DNA of 64,000 bases, from contig OY997653.1 of assembly GCA_963921795.1 (NCBI GenBank), positions 24,670,658 through 24,734,657 of the forward strand. Direction: 5' to 3'. The position numbers were made by a program, and so were the translations under genes. Each line of letters starts with the position of its first letter. Within the stretch, counting starts at the first letter, position 1. This DNA is from Nannobrachium achirus. Lineage: Eukaryota > Chordata > Actinopteri > Myctophiformes > Myctophidae. Positions 1 through 11,459 of the stretch are shown here, in pieces. The notes beneath the pieces are model-generated. The model did not search any database. It worked only from the letters and a program-made list of their open reading frames with translations, and was not told where the DNA came from.

Positions 1-588
1 CATAGCATCACGATAATTTGAATCACTTTATATTGACTATACAAAAAACAGCAGATCTGCAAGCTTTTGAATCTGCATTTTTCCAACATGATTGTTCTCT
101 TCTGGGGGTCCCTCAGGCACAAAACCTTTTCAGATGGGGGGTCCACAGCCAGATGCATATCAATTTGGGGGTCCTTGACTTGAAAAAGCTTAAAGGTGAT
201 ACACCATGAAATTTCACTTTTCCTATTTTTAAAACCTTTTTTTGGAGTCCCATTTCTGACCGTTGTGTCTTTCTCTGGTTTTGAGAAGGCGAAGGTTAAA
301 AGTATCCCACGGGTTCAAAGGCCAAAGGTGGTACTGCAGCTGAAATGCTCTGAGAGCCATTCAAAAATGAGAGAGGCTCTCTATTCAGGAGTGGTAATTT
401 AGCCTCAACCTTTTGAAAAACGTTTTTGGGACATAAACAATATGACATAAATACTTTTTAAATGCATGGTGGCAGCTTCCAGGAAGCTGCTAAAGGAAAA
501 GACTATGGCATGCTTTGGAAAGTAGTCTGCAGTGACGTACAGTATATTTATTTATAGTCAACAGCAGTGGTGGAAGAATAGATATTTT

Positions 589-702
589 ACTTAAAGGGGA
601 AGACCACCCATTTTAAATTTAATTTTCCACACAACTCCTCTAAGGTATATTAATGACATAGTTCAATATTGAAAATGGGTGGTCTTCCCCTTTAAGTAAA
701 AG
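589..702. mobile_element. short palindromic MITE with about 31-bp inverted ends
   Basis: TTTACTTAAAGGGGAAGACC on the left and GGTCTTCCCCTTTAAGTAAA on the right are inverse. They are separated by about 50 AT-rich bases. It sits within a wider GTACCAAAAGTAAAAGT-type repeat (about 565-820) that resembles Tol2-like hAT ends. Confidence 0.75.
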
Positions 703-1290
703 TAGCAATACCACAATATGAAAATACAAGTAAGAGGCGTGTGTTCAAAATGTTGCTTGAATAAATGTACCAAAGTATTGGCATCAGAATATACTTAAAG
801 TACCAAAAGTAAAAGTGCTAAAAAAATAGCAGATCTATAAGTTCAAGACGTGAGACTATGTATAAAATAGGGCTAAAGTGGTTAATGCATGTTTTAGAAT
901 ATAATAATGTATATCGCAAAGTAACTTGTAACTCAAGCTTTACTACTAGTAACTAAAGTTTTAGCTGTCTTTAATAGATCAGCTATTTGACCACTCTCTC
1001 TATCTCCCTCCCTCTCCCCCACACTCCTCCTACTTCCCAACCAGAAAAAAATACAGTAACTAATGTGAAATCTGTCCGTTGGGGAAGGGCACTCTGGCAC
1101 AGCCCAAAGCAATCATACCAAATGAACCAGCATGCAAAAACGCCAGTATACTCTTTTTAAAGACATACTGTACAGCCAATTTAAAAGCCCAGCAGTGTAT
1201 ACTGACACAAGACGCAAGCACAACAGGACCATACTAAAAGTGTGTCAAGAACACAAGAACCCTCACATCCCTATTCTGAGGAGAACTTCA

Positions 1291-1336
1291 GCCAAAAATA
1301 GCAGATCTACAAGCTTGTAGATCGGCTATTTTCGGC
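1291..1336. repeat. hairpin core, shortest-loop copy
   Basis: GCCAAAAATAGCAGATCTAC runs straight into its inverse GTAGATCGGCTATTTTCGGC around AAGCTT. The loop is essentially absent, so it shows the bare arm of the family. Confidence 0.85.
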
Positions 1337-1829
1337 AAATACATTTGGTGTAGAGGTAAAAAAAAAAAGAGCAGACCAAGTACAGTGAAAGGTCAAGTTG
1401 CTAAAAACCCGAATCCAACATAGACTGATGACAGTGCTGTCAAACAAGTCTAAGAATCTATCTGTGAAATTGAAGAAAATCTGCTTAACACATCTATACA
1501 GTATATTATGTAGAGGGGGTCCCTGCTTCATCTCTTTCTCAGCTAAGGGGTCCTTGGCCTGAAAACGTTGAAGACCCCTGTACTAGGAGACTTAATCACC
1601 CTGATGAAGGCCTTTGTGCCGCAACGTGTGGGTGTTGTTGCAAGTAACCAATTGCATTATTTCTCCAAGGACATTATCCACACTCCTTAGCTGACAAAAT
1701 AATAATATTTGTTGGGAATGCACTAGCACTACTCCATGTGGCTTGGTGCAATGCGTTGACTATCACGCAGAGCTTGGACTCACGCTGAGAGAGGGGGGAA
1801 AGAGAACAGCTGGCTAAAAAGCAAATCCT

Positions 1830-2170
1830 TGTTTACTTCCATAAGCTTCCCGGTGAGTTTGAAAGCTGCTACTGAGCTAAAGGAGAAGGCGCTCTACAGA
1901 CGGACAGCGGTTGCCGCCGGGGCTCCCGCTTGGATCTGCGAGGAACACGCCGCGGTGATACACAAACACACTCGCTCTTTGAGTAAACGCTGCGCGGTAT
2001 TTCACAAAGATGAACACAATCCATCTCTCACCGCCCGCGTACACAAACGAGCACGCTCGCGGGGATTTTCACGGGACTGCGCCCGCTCGCCTCGCCGCCT
2101 CTAAACTTCGCTGCGCGGACGAAATAGCCGCCCGCCTCTCATTGAAAATGAATTACTAGCAGGCGGTGAC
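1830..2170. other. CpG-rich patch
   Basis: Dense CG dinucleotides (for example GCTCGCGGGG, GCTGCGCGGACG) in an otherwise AT-rich intron region. It could be part of a GC-rich transposon (CTCATTGAAAATGAAT is element-like) or a regulatory CpG island. No exon is recognised. Confidence 0.4.
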
Positions 2171-3119
2171 CGCGTACCGTGTGCAATCCCCTGAAGGCAT
2201 ACAGTAGGTGACATGGTGGCCAAGTGGTTTGAGAGAATACAGGAAAACTCGACCTAAAACAATCTCGACCTCATTCGTGCGAGTTTCCCAACGAGTATGT
2301 GGCCTTAAGCTAGATGCAGAATAGACCAAAATCTAATCTTTGCTTCTGGGGGTCCCTGGAACAAAAAAGTTTGCAATAGGGGTCCATCCGTGGAACAAAA
2401 TATTTTGAGATGTGGGTCCGCGGCCAAAAACACATTTTGGAGGTCCTTAACCACTGATAGGCACATTCTACAAATGTCTTCTAAATCCTAACAGTTTTCT
2501 GAAGAAAAAAAAAAATGTATGTTGCTATCAGTGTTTCTCAAACTTTGTCATGTCAAGGACCCCCAGAATGATATGTATTGGCCACGGAGCCCCATCGTAA
2601 AATATTTTGTTCCAGGGACCCCCAGAAGCAAAGATTTGATTTATTTTTCCCTGACCGGTCACTCCAGACCAGGGATGGCGGTTCTTATGGTTAATTCAGC
2701 GCAAGAGTTGTGTGTCCTTGAAGAGGAGAGCATATAGAACATATAGGTCTACTCACTCACTGCAAATCGCTGTGGGTTAGAGTTTCACCCATAAGTGTCA
2801 AAATGTCCAGATAATAAATGGTTCTGGGTTGGATTCCAGCAGCAGACAATGCCTCCATCATTGCTAAATAGATGTGACCCGCCGCCTCTGTGCCTTTGAG
2901 CAACTCGTTGAATCACAAGAAGCTCGATCATTTAAAGTAGCCCGCAGCAACTACCGGTAAATGTCATCAAAGAAAGAGGCCCCTCTCCTCTCCTCTCGCC
3001 CCATCTCTTGCTTCCCCTCCCCTCTCCTTTCTTCTAGGACAGGGGTCTTCAACGTTTTCAGGCCAAGGACCCCTTAGCTGACAAGGAGATGAAGCAGGGA
3101 GCCCCACTACTTCATCGAT

Positions 3120-3217
3120 TTTTTTATCTTGTTTATTATAGTGATGTATTATCTGCTTATTGTAAATCGCTTTGGATTAAAAGCGTCTGCTAAATGCCTA
3201 AACTGTAAACTGTAAAC
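3120..3217 (+). repeat. L2-type LINE 3' tail
   Basis: Contains CTGCTTATTGTAAATCGC, TTTGGATTAAAAGCGTCTGC and TAAATGCC, ending in TGTAAACTGTAAACT repeats. This is the usual 3' end of fish L2-like LINEs. It is nested in the hAT element 3040-3562. Confidence 0.75.
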
Positions 3218-3364
3218 TATCGATTTCATCGATAGATTCATAGACTTGTTTGACAGCACTGTCATCAGTCTATGTTGGATTCGTGTCAATGTGTTTTTTC
3301 AGACATTTAACCACTTAAATCGTCGATACTTTGTAAATTAGACCTTTGACTTCCGAACCTATTT

Positions 3365-3431
3365 GCCAAAAATAGCCGATCTACAAGCTCTCAACGCCTC
3401 GCAGCGAGCTTGTAGATCTGCTATTTTTGGC
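3365..3431. repeat. hairpin core copy
   Basis: Arms GCCAAAAATAGCCGATCTAC and GTAGATCTGCTATTTTTGGC around a short GCG-containing loop. It lies inside the hAT element 3040-3562. Confidence 0.85.
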
Positions 3432-3593
3432 TAATGTTCTCCTCAAAACAGGGATTGTTCATTTAAAAGAATTATCCTATTACACAAAGATTTGGAGGAC
3501 CCCCTGTAGTAACTCCGAGGACCCCCCTAGGGGTCCCGGAGCCCCTGTTTTGAAGACCCATGTTCTAGGAGTAAAGTAAAGTCGTGTTGTTAC

Positions 3594-3763
3594 CTGTGCA
3601 GTGGATGTTTCGTCCAGGCCAGCACTAGAAGAGGCACTAGGAGGGCTGAGTAGGATGCTAGCGCTGGTGACAAATGCTGGGGCTTCTGTTGGGGCTTCGG
3701 TCCGAGTGCCGGTGACAAAAACTGGGTCTTCAGCTGGGGCATCGCTCTGAGGAACCGCTGGAC
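3594..3763 (-). CDS. impg1: impg1 exon 6 (Ser/Thr/Pro/Ala-rich)
   Basis: The acceptor TTATTGTTCGTAG and donor GTAACA bound 170 bases (phase 1 to 0). It encodes [19 protein letters not shown], a repeat-like [18 protein letters not shown], and [11 protein letters not shown]. This fits the O-glycosylated region that follows the N-terminal block in IMPG1. A hAT element with its target duplication ends only 22 bases into the following intron. Confidence 0.8.
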
Positions 3764-6158
3764 CTACGAACAATAAAAGCCAACGTACAGGAACACAACG
3801 TTAGCCTCATATCATAGCATCATCAGGGGCGTCACACCAAATTCTGGGCCCTGGGTACAAGGATTCACTGCGGGCCCCCCAAAAAAATAGCAGATATAGG
3901 CCTACAAGCTCACCGCGCTGCGAGCTTGTAGATCTGCTATTTTTGAAAAATTGTGAAAATGTGTGCAAGAAACCCATGTTTCCATGTCAGTGATGCTCAA
4001 ACTTTTTCACGTGAAGGACCCCCCAAAATGATATGAATTTGGCCACGGACCCCCATCTCAAAATATTTAGTTCCAGGGATCCCCCCCGGAAGCAAAATTT
4101 GAGTTACAAATGTTCGCTTAAAAAATACATATTCAAAGATTTGCACACATTTTCACGACTTTTCCAAAAAAATAGATCTACAAGCTCGCAGCGCGGCACT
4201 CGGTGCCGCGCTGTGAGCTTGTATATCTGCTATTTTTCAATAGTTAAAGTCACAAGGGCCCCTCCACCTTGGGCCCTAGTAACTCAGTCCCACTTTCCTA
4301 CCCCTTGTGACGCCCCTGAGCATCATTGCCTAACTCGCTTTTTGGTCAAATTGTCATTTTTGCCCAGCTCTACTCTCCTAACACTTCTGCACCATTGTGC
4401 CTTATGGCTTAGGCCTATGTACTAAGCCAACCAGAATGCTTGTTACATTCTTTTTTTTTTACTTAGGCAGATTTTTTTTTTAATGTAACAAGTATTCTGA
4501 CAGGCTGAGAACATTGGCAATAAGGAAATCAGCAGTGTTAGGAGAGTAGAGTTAAGTGACATTCCCGCTGAGCTAAATTATAAAGATAACTATAACTATA
4601 TTGTTCACCATTGTAGTTTTTTGTAATAGTTGTGTGAACACTGTCATCCGCTTGACTTAGAACAATTTCTAAAACTATATTTTTTTATAGTTATAGTGTG
4701 AATGTGTGAATGTGAATGGCCCTTTAGGCAGATACTGTATAAATAAAGGCATTCCCTTTTGCTAGTACTTAAAAAGTAATATGCTATAACGCATTATCGT
4801 ATTTTAATATTGGAATCAGTTATAATAATTAGTAGTAGTCGTAGTAGTATCACATTTCCCTTACCTGTTATCTCTGGGGTCTTTGGTGGTGGTGTGGTCA
4901 CTACAACTCTGCAAGTAAGGCAGAAGATACACTGAACTTAACCGCATATGCCCTGTATAGTTACTGATGACAAATAGTGCTTCTTGAAGAAATAAGTGAT
5001 CATCTTTGAAAATCTCTCCCAAAATAGGGATGCGAGCGTTAATATAAACGACATAGAAAACATTGTTTCCTGTACAAACTGTGGTTTTGTTTTGAATAAG
5101 AAAGCAGAGCATTTACTGTATACCGTCACTGTCTGGCAGAAACCTTGTATGTCCAAGTTTCAAATTTGTAATTTTTTTTCACAAAGCAAAGCCCTGCTTC
5201 ATCATACGAGGCCATCACACAAAAGTAGTGAAAACAGCTGATCTACAAGCACACAACGCCTCACGGTGCGAGGCGTTGTGTGCTTGTAGATCGGCTGTTT
5301 TCACTAGTTTAAATCGTTTTAAAAATGATAAATACAAAACGAACGGTTTTGGACATACAAGGTTTCCACCCGACAACGACGATACACTTGTTTTCAACAT
5401 GTCAACACAACTAATGACTCCAACTAACAGCTACAATGTTACGAAATGCAGTTGAATCTGATAGATATCACCTATATAAACACAATTGTCAAAGTTCTAA
5501 TAATAGCAGAGGGACTCAGCCATGTCCGTGGTATGTTTTGAGGTTTTTCAGTTAGGACATGCCAACTGAGGATTGTTTTTATTGAGGTAGCTGTGATTGA
5601 AAGGAGGCCAAGCTGTAAAGATGAGAGCTAATCACGTTTTCTTTCTGAAAATGTGTTTCCTCGCTTGGTGGTTCCATATCCCTTCAAATTGCCATTACTT
5701 CTCCAGGGTCACGTTTCCAATTGGAAAACGAGGATCTATTGCAAATAGAGTACAAGTAACAAGTATCATGAATAAAGGATGACAAGCCATGGATGAGAGC
5801 GATGAGAATATGTAGTGGAACAATGTTTCTCAAACCCTTTAATGTCAAGGACCCCAAATTGATATATATTTGGCCGCGGTCCACAGATCCACATCTGAAA
5901 ATGTGTTGTGCGAGGGACCTCAAGAAGCGAAGATTTAAAAATGTTTGCTTTAAAACAAATATATACTGTATTTTCAACGATTAGCAAAAATGTTCACACA
6001 TTTTCAATATCTACACGCTTGTATATCTCATCTGCTATTTTTGATAGGCCAAAGTATGAAATATGGTTAGGACCCCACTTTGAGAACCAATGTAGTAGAG
6101 TCATGAAAAGGAAGGAGAAAGAGAAGAGAGGAGAGGAGACCGACAAGAGTGGAGAAGA

Positions 6159-6211
<53 letters not shown>

Positions 6212-9200
6212 GTGAGAGAGAGAGACAGAGAGAAAGCAGTTTGAAGAGAGCAAAGATTTGAGTTAAAAATGTTCGCTTCAAAATAATACTGTATATATTA
6301 AAAGATTTGCACACATTTCCAAGTTTTTTTCAAAAACAGCAGATCTACAAGCTATCGTTTGTCATCTTTCCTAACACATCAATACAGCATGGAATTGTGC
6401 ACAAAATCTAATCCAACGATAACGTAATATTCAAGGTTTTGGGTCTGAGAGGATCTCATCAAATGGTGGTCTGCGGCTCAAATAAAATGCTGAATAAATA
6501 GTGAGCCTTGCTATGAAAAATGTTGAAAACAGGGACGTGCTGGCCATTGGGAAAAGCGGACAACTCCCGAACGGCCGGTTCATTCCCGGCCGGTCCAGGC
6601 CAGCCATTAGGAAAAATTAAACTGTTTGCACAAAAGTAAAAATTAAACTGTTTGCACAAAAGTAGTGAAAACAGCCGATCTACAAGCACACAACGCCTCG
6701 CAACGCGAGGCGTTGTGTGCTTGTAGATCTGCTGTTTTCACTAGTTTAAATCATTTTTTAAATGATAAATACAAAACAAACGGTTTTGGACATACTGTAC
6801 AAGGTTTCCACCCGACAACGACGAAATATAACTAATGTAATTGGCCCACTGGCTTGTCCCTTGTCATGATCTGAAATGGCAAATCATTGAGTAGCAGCAC
6901 GCAGCAGCTACTATATCTCTCTCTATAGCGCACAATGAGGGCCTCTCCAATTCTTTTTCCCGGGCTGAATCAGGGGCCCAGCACGTCCCTGGTTGAAAAC
7001 ACAGTGCTGTAGCAGACAGACAGCAGGGGGTCAACACACAGAGAAACATCAGACCTTACCGTGACGGCGGTCTTCCATTTTGCCAACGGTTCATCCTCTG
7101 AAAAGAAAAGAAAAAACACAATTCCAGACTTTCAGCCTGATAACAAACACTTCACAGACTAATAATTGCCTGTCTCTTCATCTTTGACATTAGGCCGGAT
7201 AATTGCGTTGCTTATGATGACAGTCTGTTGAGTGCTTTTGTAGTGTCGGCCATACTATTGAAATATTATAGTTTCATGAGCTGGGATTCAAATAATTCAC
7301 ACGGGGTGCATGTAAGCCGTCTTTTAATCCATTACTGAAACACTTCGAGTCATGAATTAGTAAATGGGTTTACATGGAGAATGTGCTATCAACCGCTCTG
7401 TGCTCTTTACCATTCAACAAACACTGTACAATAAACCTACGACATGAAATAATTAATGCTTCAGTGGTGATACGGTTAATGTAACTGCGCCCACTCCAGA
7501 GAGTGCAGGCATTTTTTTGTAAAAAGAATAAAATAAGACAAATTGGCAAGGCACAAAATAAATAACAGATTTTATAAATATTTTCTGCAGCTCAAAGGGG
7601 CCAAACGGGTTAGTGTTTTTCTTGGCATGGAGAAGAGCCGTTCTGCTCACAAAGAGGCGGGACAGATGTAGCGATGATTAGTGTGATCAGTGCAATGTGT
7701 CACCAATGCCAAGGCTTGCCAGTGAACAAAACCAAGCGGTGCTCCCTGTTGGCTGCAGCAGTCGCAGCCCATGGTTAGATAGACTTTTAAATTGAAGGTC
7801 ACACACAGGTTCAGTCCCTGTTAATGTCCAGTATTAATTTTGACAAAACAATTTGATTTAGTTTGGTCATAGCCTTTTGAATCCAATGTCATTTAGTTTT
7901 GGTCATATTTTAGTAATCTGAAAAGTTTTAGCCTCTGGAACCCAGGCGTTTCATTCAAGGCAGGCGTCAAGGATGGCGTCGTAATGGCTGATTTTACACC
8001 ACAATGTGAGCTTGTAGATCGTCTATTTTCAGAGCGCAACACAACATAAAATGACTTTTCGTATAGAAAGTCAATGGGACCCCCCAGAGAAAAAGAGAAA
8101 AAATGACTTGTCTTTTAGCTACTCTGATTCTTCTCCACTATTAGTCAGGTCCCTTATGCTTTAATTTATACTTTTGTTGGATTTATGTGAGGATTTGCAA
8201 ACCTATACATTTTTGGAAAGGTTATTGTCTAAGGAATCAGAAAATCGATGTTCCCATTTGCCCAGATGTGTTTATGGCAGCCACATTGGAATTTATAAAA
8301 TGTCCACCATAAAATTATGTTTTGTAATATCTCTGCCTCTAAATAAGCTGGAACATTGATTTTAACTGCTAAACCTACATTTTCAGGGTCAAAGAATCCA
8401 ATGGTGGTAGTTATAAAACTCAAATAATTTCAACATTAACCCTTAGATGCATATATGGGTCCAAAACCGCCTGGTGTGGTTGTTTTCTTGCAATATTAGT
8501 TTCACTATGTCATTTTGTTGGATTTTGAGGAACTATACATTTTTGGAAAGGATATTGTCTAAGTAATCAGAAAAGAAATGTTCCCATTTGCCCAGATGTC
8601 TGTGGTGGCCATATTGGAATTGACAAAATGGCTGCCGTAAAATGTTTTGTAATATCTTGACTTCTAAATAATTGGAACATTGATTTCAATGGCTAAACCT
8701 ACATTTTCAGGGTCAAGGAATCCAATGGTTCATGTTATCATTTCATTTTTTGTATCATCCCATTGAAATACACAATCCACCATATGGGTAAAAATGGCAC
8801 AGCTCAGGCAGTCAGTCAGATACTAACGTTTTTATTGAGATGTATTTTAGCTGTGAACTTTGGATGTTTGTGTAACCATTTTAAGCATCATGACAAGTCT
8901 AATCATACAGTCTCTATGCATCATCATCATCATCGTCATCACTTTCATGCATCACAGCTTGGGGATCGTCATCATTCTGGAACTGGCTGCTGCACTGACA
9001 CGTCAGCAGGAACATCTGCCAGAAGAACAGTCAGATTTACACTAGTATTGGACCATCTTAAGGATGGCCTTTGGGGCTGGGAGGACCTCTCTGGTTGTCG
9101 GTTTCAGTATGCCATCCAAGTGTTTGAAGTACCCATTTTGCAGGGGATCCAGCTGTGGATCGTTCAGAGCAATGGCTGCTTGTGCCCATGCCCTTGTTTG

Positions 9201-11416
9201 GACATCGATTCTCAAGATGTTCTGCTTCAGAGCTCCAGGTGTTGGAGGGAGATTGTCATTTTTGGCCCTATGTTTGCAGAACAGATGCCATGGCATTTCA
9301 GGGATTGTCTTGATGTTGATGCACATACAAAGGACTCCAGTGTTGACAGCATTTCTTCCATAATTTCAGCTTCATCCAATCTGCAGAGCATTGTCAACAT
9401 CTTCATCTGTTTTGAGGTAGACCCTGTAGCTAGGTTGCCTTGCCTATACAGGAGAACCTCCCTGTGTGACAAGAGAAGATACAGTATGCCCCATGAAGAC
9501 CAGCCACCTCAAGCTGGAAATTCTACCCACCAAGATGCAATAGATACAGGATTTACAGTCATTAGACAGCACTAGTGGATGGCGTGGTGCTTGCGCAGAA
9601 GCAGAGCAAAACAGCGAGTAGTAGTGACTATAGTGTCAGTCAAGGATCTGAGTGGCTTCTTCAATGACAGACTGATGCAACTAACACAAGATTATGATGA
9701 AAGATTCTCTGAAGAGTGCAACCAGAGATAAACGAAGACAAGGAGAAGCTTCTATTAAGTATCAAGTCAGAGATGACACCAACATCAAACACATAATGTG
9801 TTACGTGTCTGATGTTGTGTATGTTGGTGGAGTACAACAGGGGATCTTCCAAGCTGATCATCACATCTGCTTCTAGATACATTTAGAGCCTGGTCTTTGA
9901 AGAAAATAACCACGAAGAAGCAGACACTGCATCTGTTCTGCAAACATAGGGCAGAAAGTGACAAGCTCCCTCCAACACCTGGAGTTCTGAAGCAGCACAT
10001 CTTGAGAGTCCATGTCCAAACAAGGGCATGGACACAAGCAGCCATTGCTCTGAAGGATCCACATCTGGATCCCCTGCCAAATGGGTACTTCAAACACTTG
10101 ATTGCCATTCTGAAACCAACAACCACAAAGGTCCTCCCAGCCCCAAAGGCTGGTCCAATGCAAGTGTAAATCGGACTGTTCTTCTGGCAGATGTTCCTGC
10201 AAAGCTAAGCCTGTACTGACATGTGCCAGTGCAGCAGCCAGTTCCAAGATGACGATGATTCCCAAGCTGTGATGCACGAAAGTGAGGATAATGATTATGA
10301 TGTTGCATAAAGATGATGGTTACACAAACAATTAAAGTCCACAGTTAAATATAAAAGAACTCTGAGTTGGTATCTGACTGATTGCCTGGGCTGTGTTTTC
10401 TTTACCCATATGGTGGATTGTGTATTTCAATGGGATGATACAAAAAATGAAATGATAACATGAACCAATGGATTTCTTGACCCTGAAAATGTAGGTTTAG
10501 CCACTGAAATCAATGTTCCAATTATTTAGAAGTCAAGATATTACAAAACATTTTACGCTAGCCATTTTGTCAATTCCAATATGGCCACCACAGACATCTG
10601 GGCAAATGGGAACATTTCTTTTCTGATTACTTAGACAATATCCTTTCCAAAAATGTATAGTTCCTCAAAATCCCCAAAGAAATCCAACAAAATGACATAG
10701 TGAAACTAATATTGCAAGAAAACAACCACACCAGGCGGTTTTGGACCCAGATATGCATCTAAGGGTTAATGTTGAAATTATTTGAGTTTTATAACTACCA
10801 CCATTGGATTCCTTGACCCTGAAAATGTAGGTTTAGTAGTTAAAATCAATGTTCCAGCTTATTTAGAGGCCGTTATATTACAAAACGTAATTGTATGGAG
10901 GCCATTTTGTAAATTCCAATATGGCCGCCATAAATGTATAAAAAATGTATAGGTTTGCAAATCCTCAACAAAATGATATAACCAACCTGACTATATAGTC
11001 CCTCACAAACATTTTAGTCTTATTTGTTGACAAAATTGTCAGTATTTTAGTCATAGTTTTAGTCATCATAGCTTAGTTTTTATTTTGTTTTTATTTCGTT
11101 TTCGTCATAGTTATGTTGTATTGGTCGAAATTAAATTCCGTGCTGGAATCTGATGTTTAACCACATCCCTGTTTCGGACATAATCATTATAGGTGAACTG
11201 AAAAGTTGAACTTAAACTCAATGTGCTCTGCAAGTTAAACTGAATGCAGTGTCCTGCTTTGGGCACGCTCTTGCATACCCATTGGGTGTTTGTGCATTTA
11301 GTGTAGCAAGTGGTTAGTGGACAAATCATGCTCTGAAGAGCGGGGTAACACATCGATCACACACTCATAAGTACAAATACTATTATTGAATGCACTATTT
11401 GGGATGATGATAACAA

Positions 11417-11459
<43 letters not shown>

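Larger units (their letters stand above)
1..3031. other. repeat-filled region left of impg1 exon 6
   Basis: Holds hAT end pieces (GGGGGTCCTTGACTTG near 165; GGGGTCCCTGGAACAA near 2348 facing its inverse near 2605), the 589-702 MITE, a Tol2-like stretch and the CpG patch. No further impg1 exon or SEA domain was recognised. Confidence 0.6.
3040..3562. mobile_element. hAT-like MITE with perfect 8-bp TSD (TTCTAGGA)
   Basis: Starts CAGGGGTCTTCAACG and ends TTGAAGACCCATG. TTCTAGGA is at 3032-3039 and 3563-3570. An L2-type tail (3120-3217) and a hairpin (3365-3431) lie inside it. Its right duplication ends 22 bases from the exon 6 splice donor of impg1. Confidence 0.88.
8160..10985. mobile_element. 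2.8-kb inverted pair of DNA-transposon 3' ends (fold-back)
   Basis: Left arm (about 8160-9330) and right arm (about 9895-10985) are inverted relatives with small differences. Each arm holds a noncoding part with a tandem half-unit (near AACCTACATTTTCAGGGTCA, repeated at about a 340-base period) and a coding remnant. The middle (9540-9895) is unique. It fills much of impg1 intron 3. The superfamily is not recognised. Confidence 0.75.

Noticed and set aside
1829-2104. 91-codon frame in the CpG-rich patch
   Set aside because: Composition-driven open frame with no recognised domain, splice context or repeat of protein pattern.
3824-4326. One simple hAT element
   Set aside because: The target duplication is perfect, but the inside holds another family's end and two hairpin cores, so it is composite and not a single simple unit.
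8763-9575. 270-codon open frame on the plus strand
   Set aside because: It is the antisense of the minus-strand transposon remnant in the left fold-back arm; its His and Cys runs come from ATG/CAT repeats.
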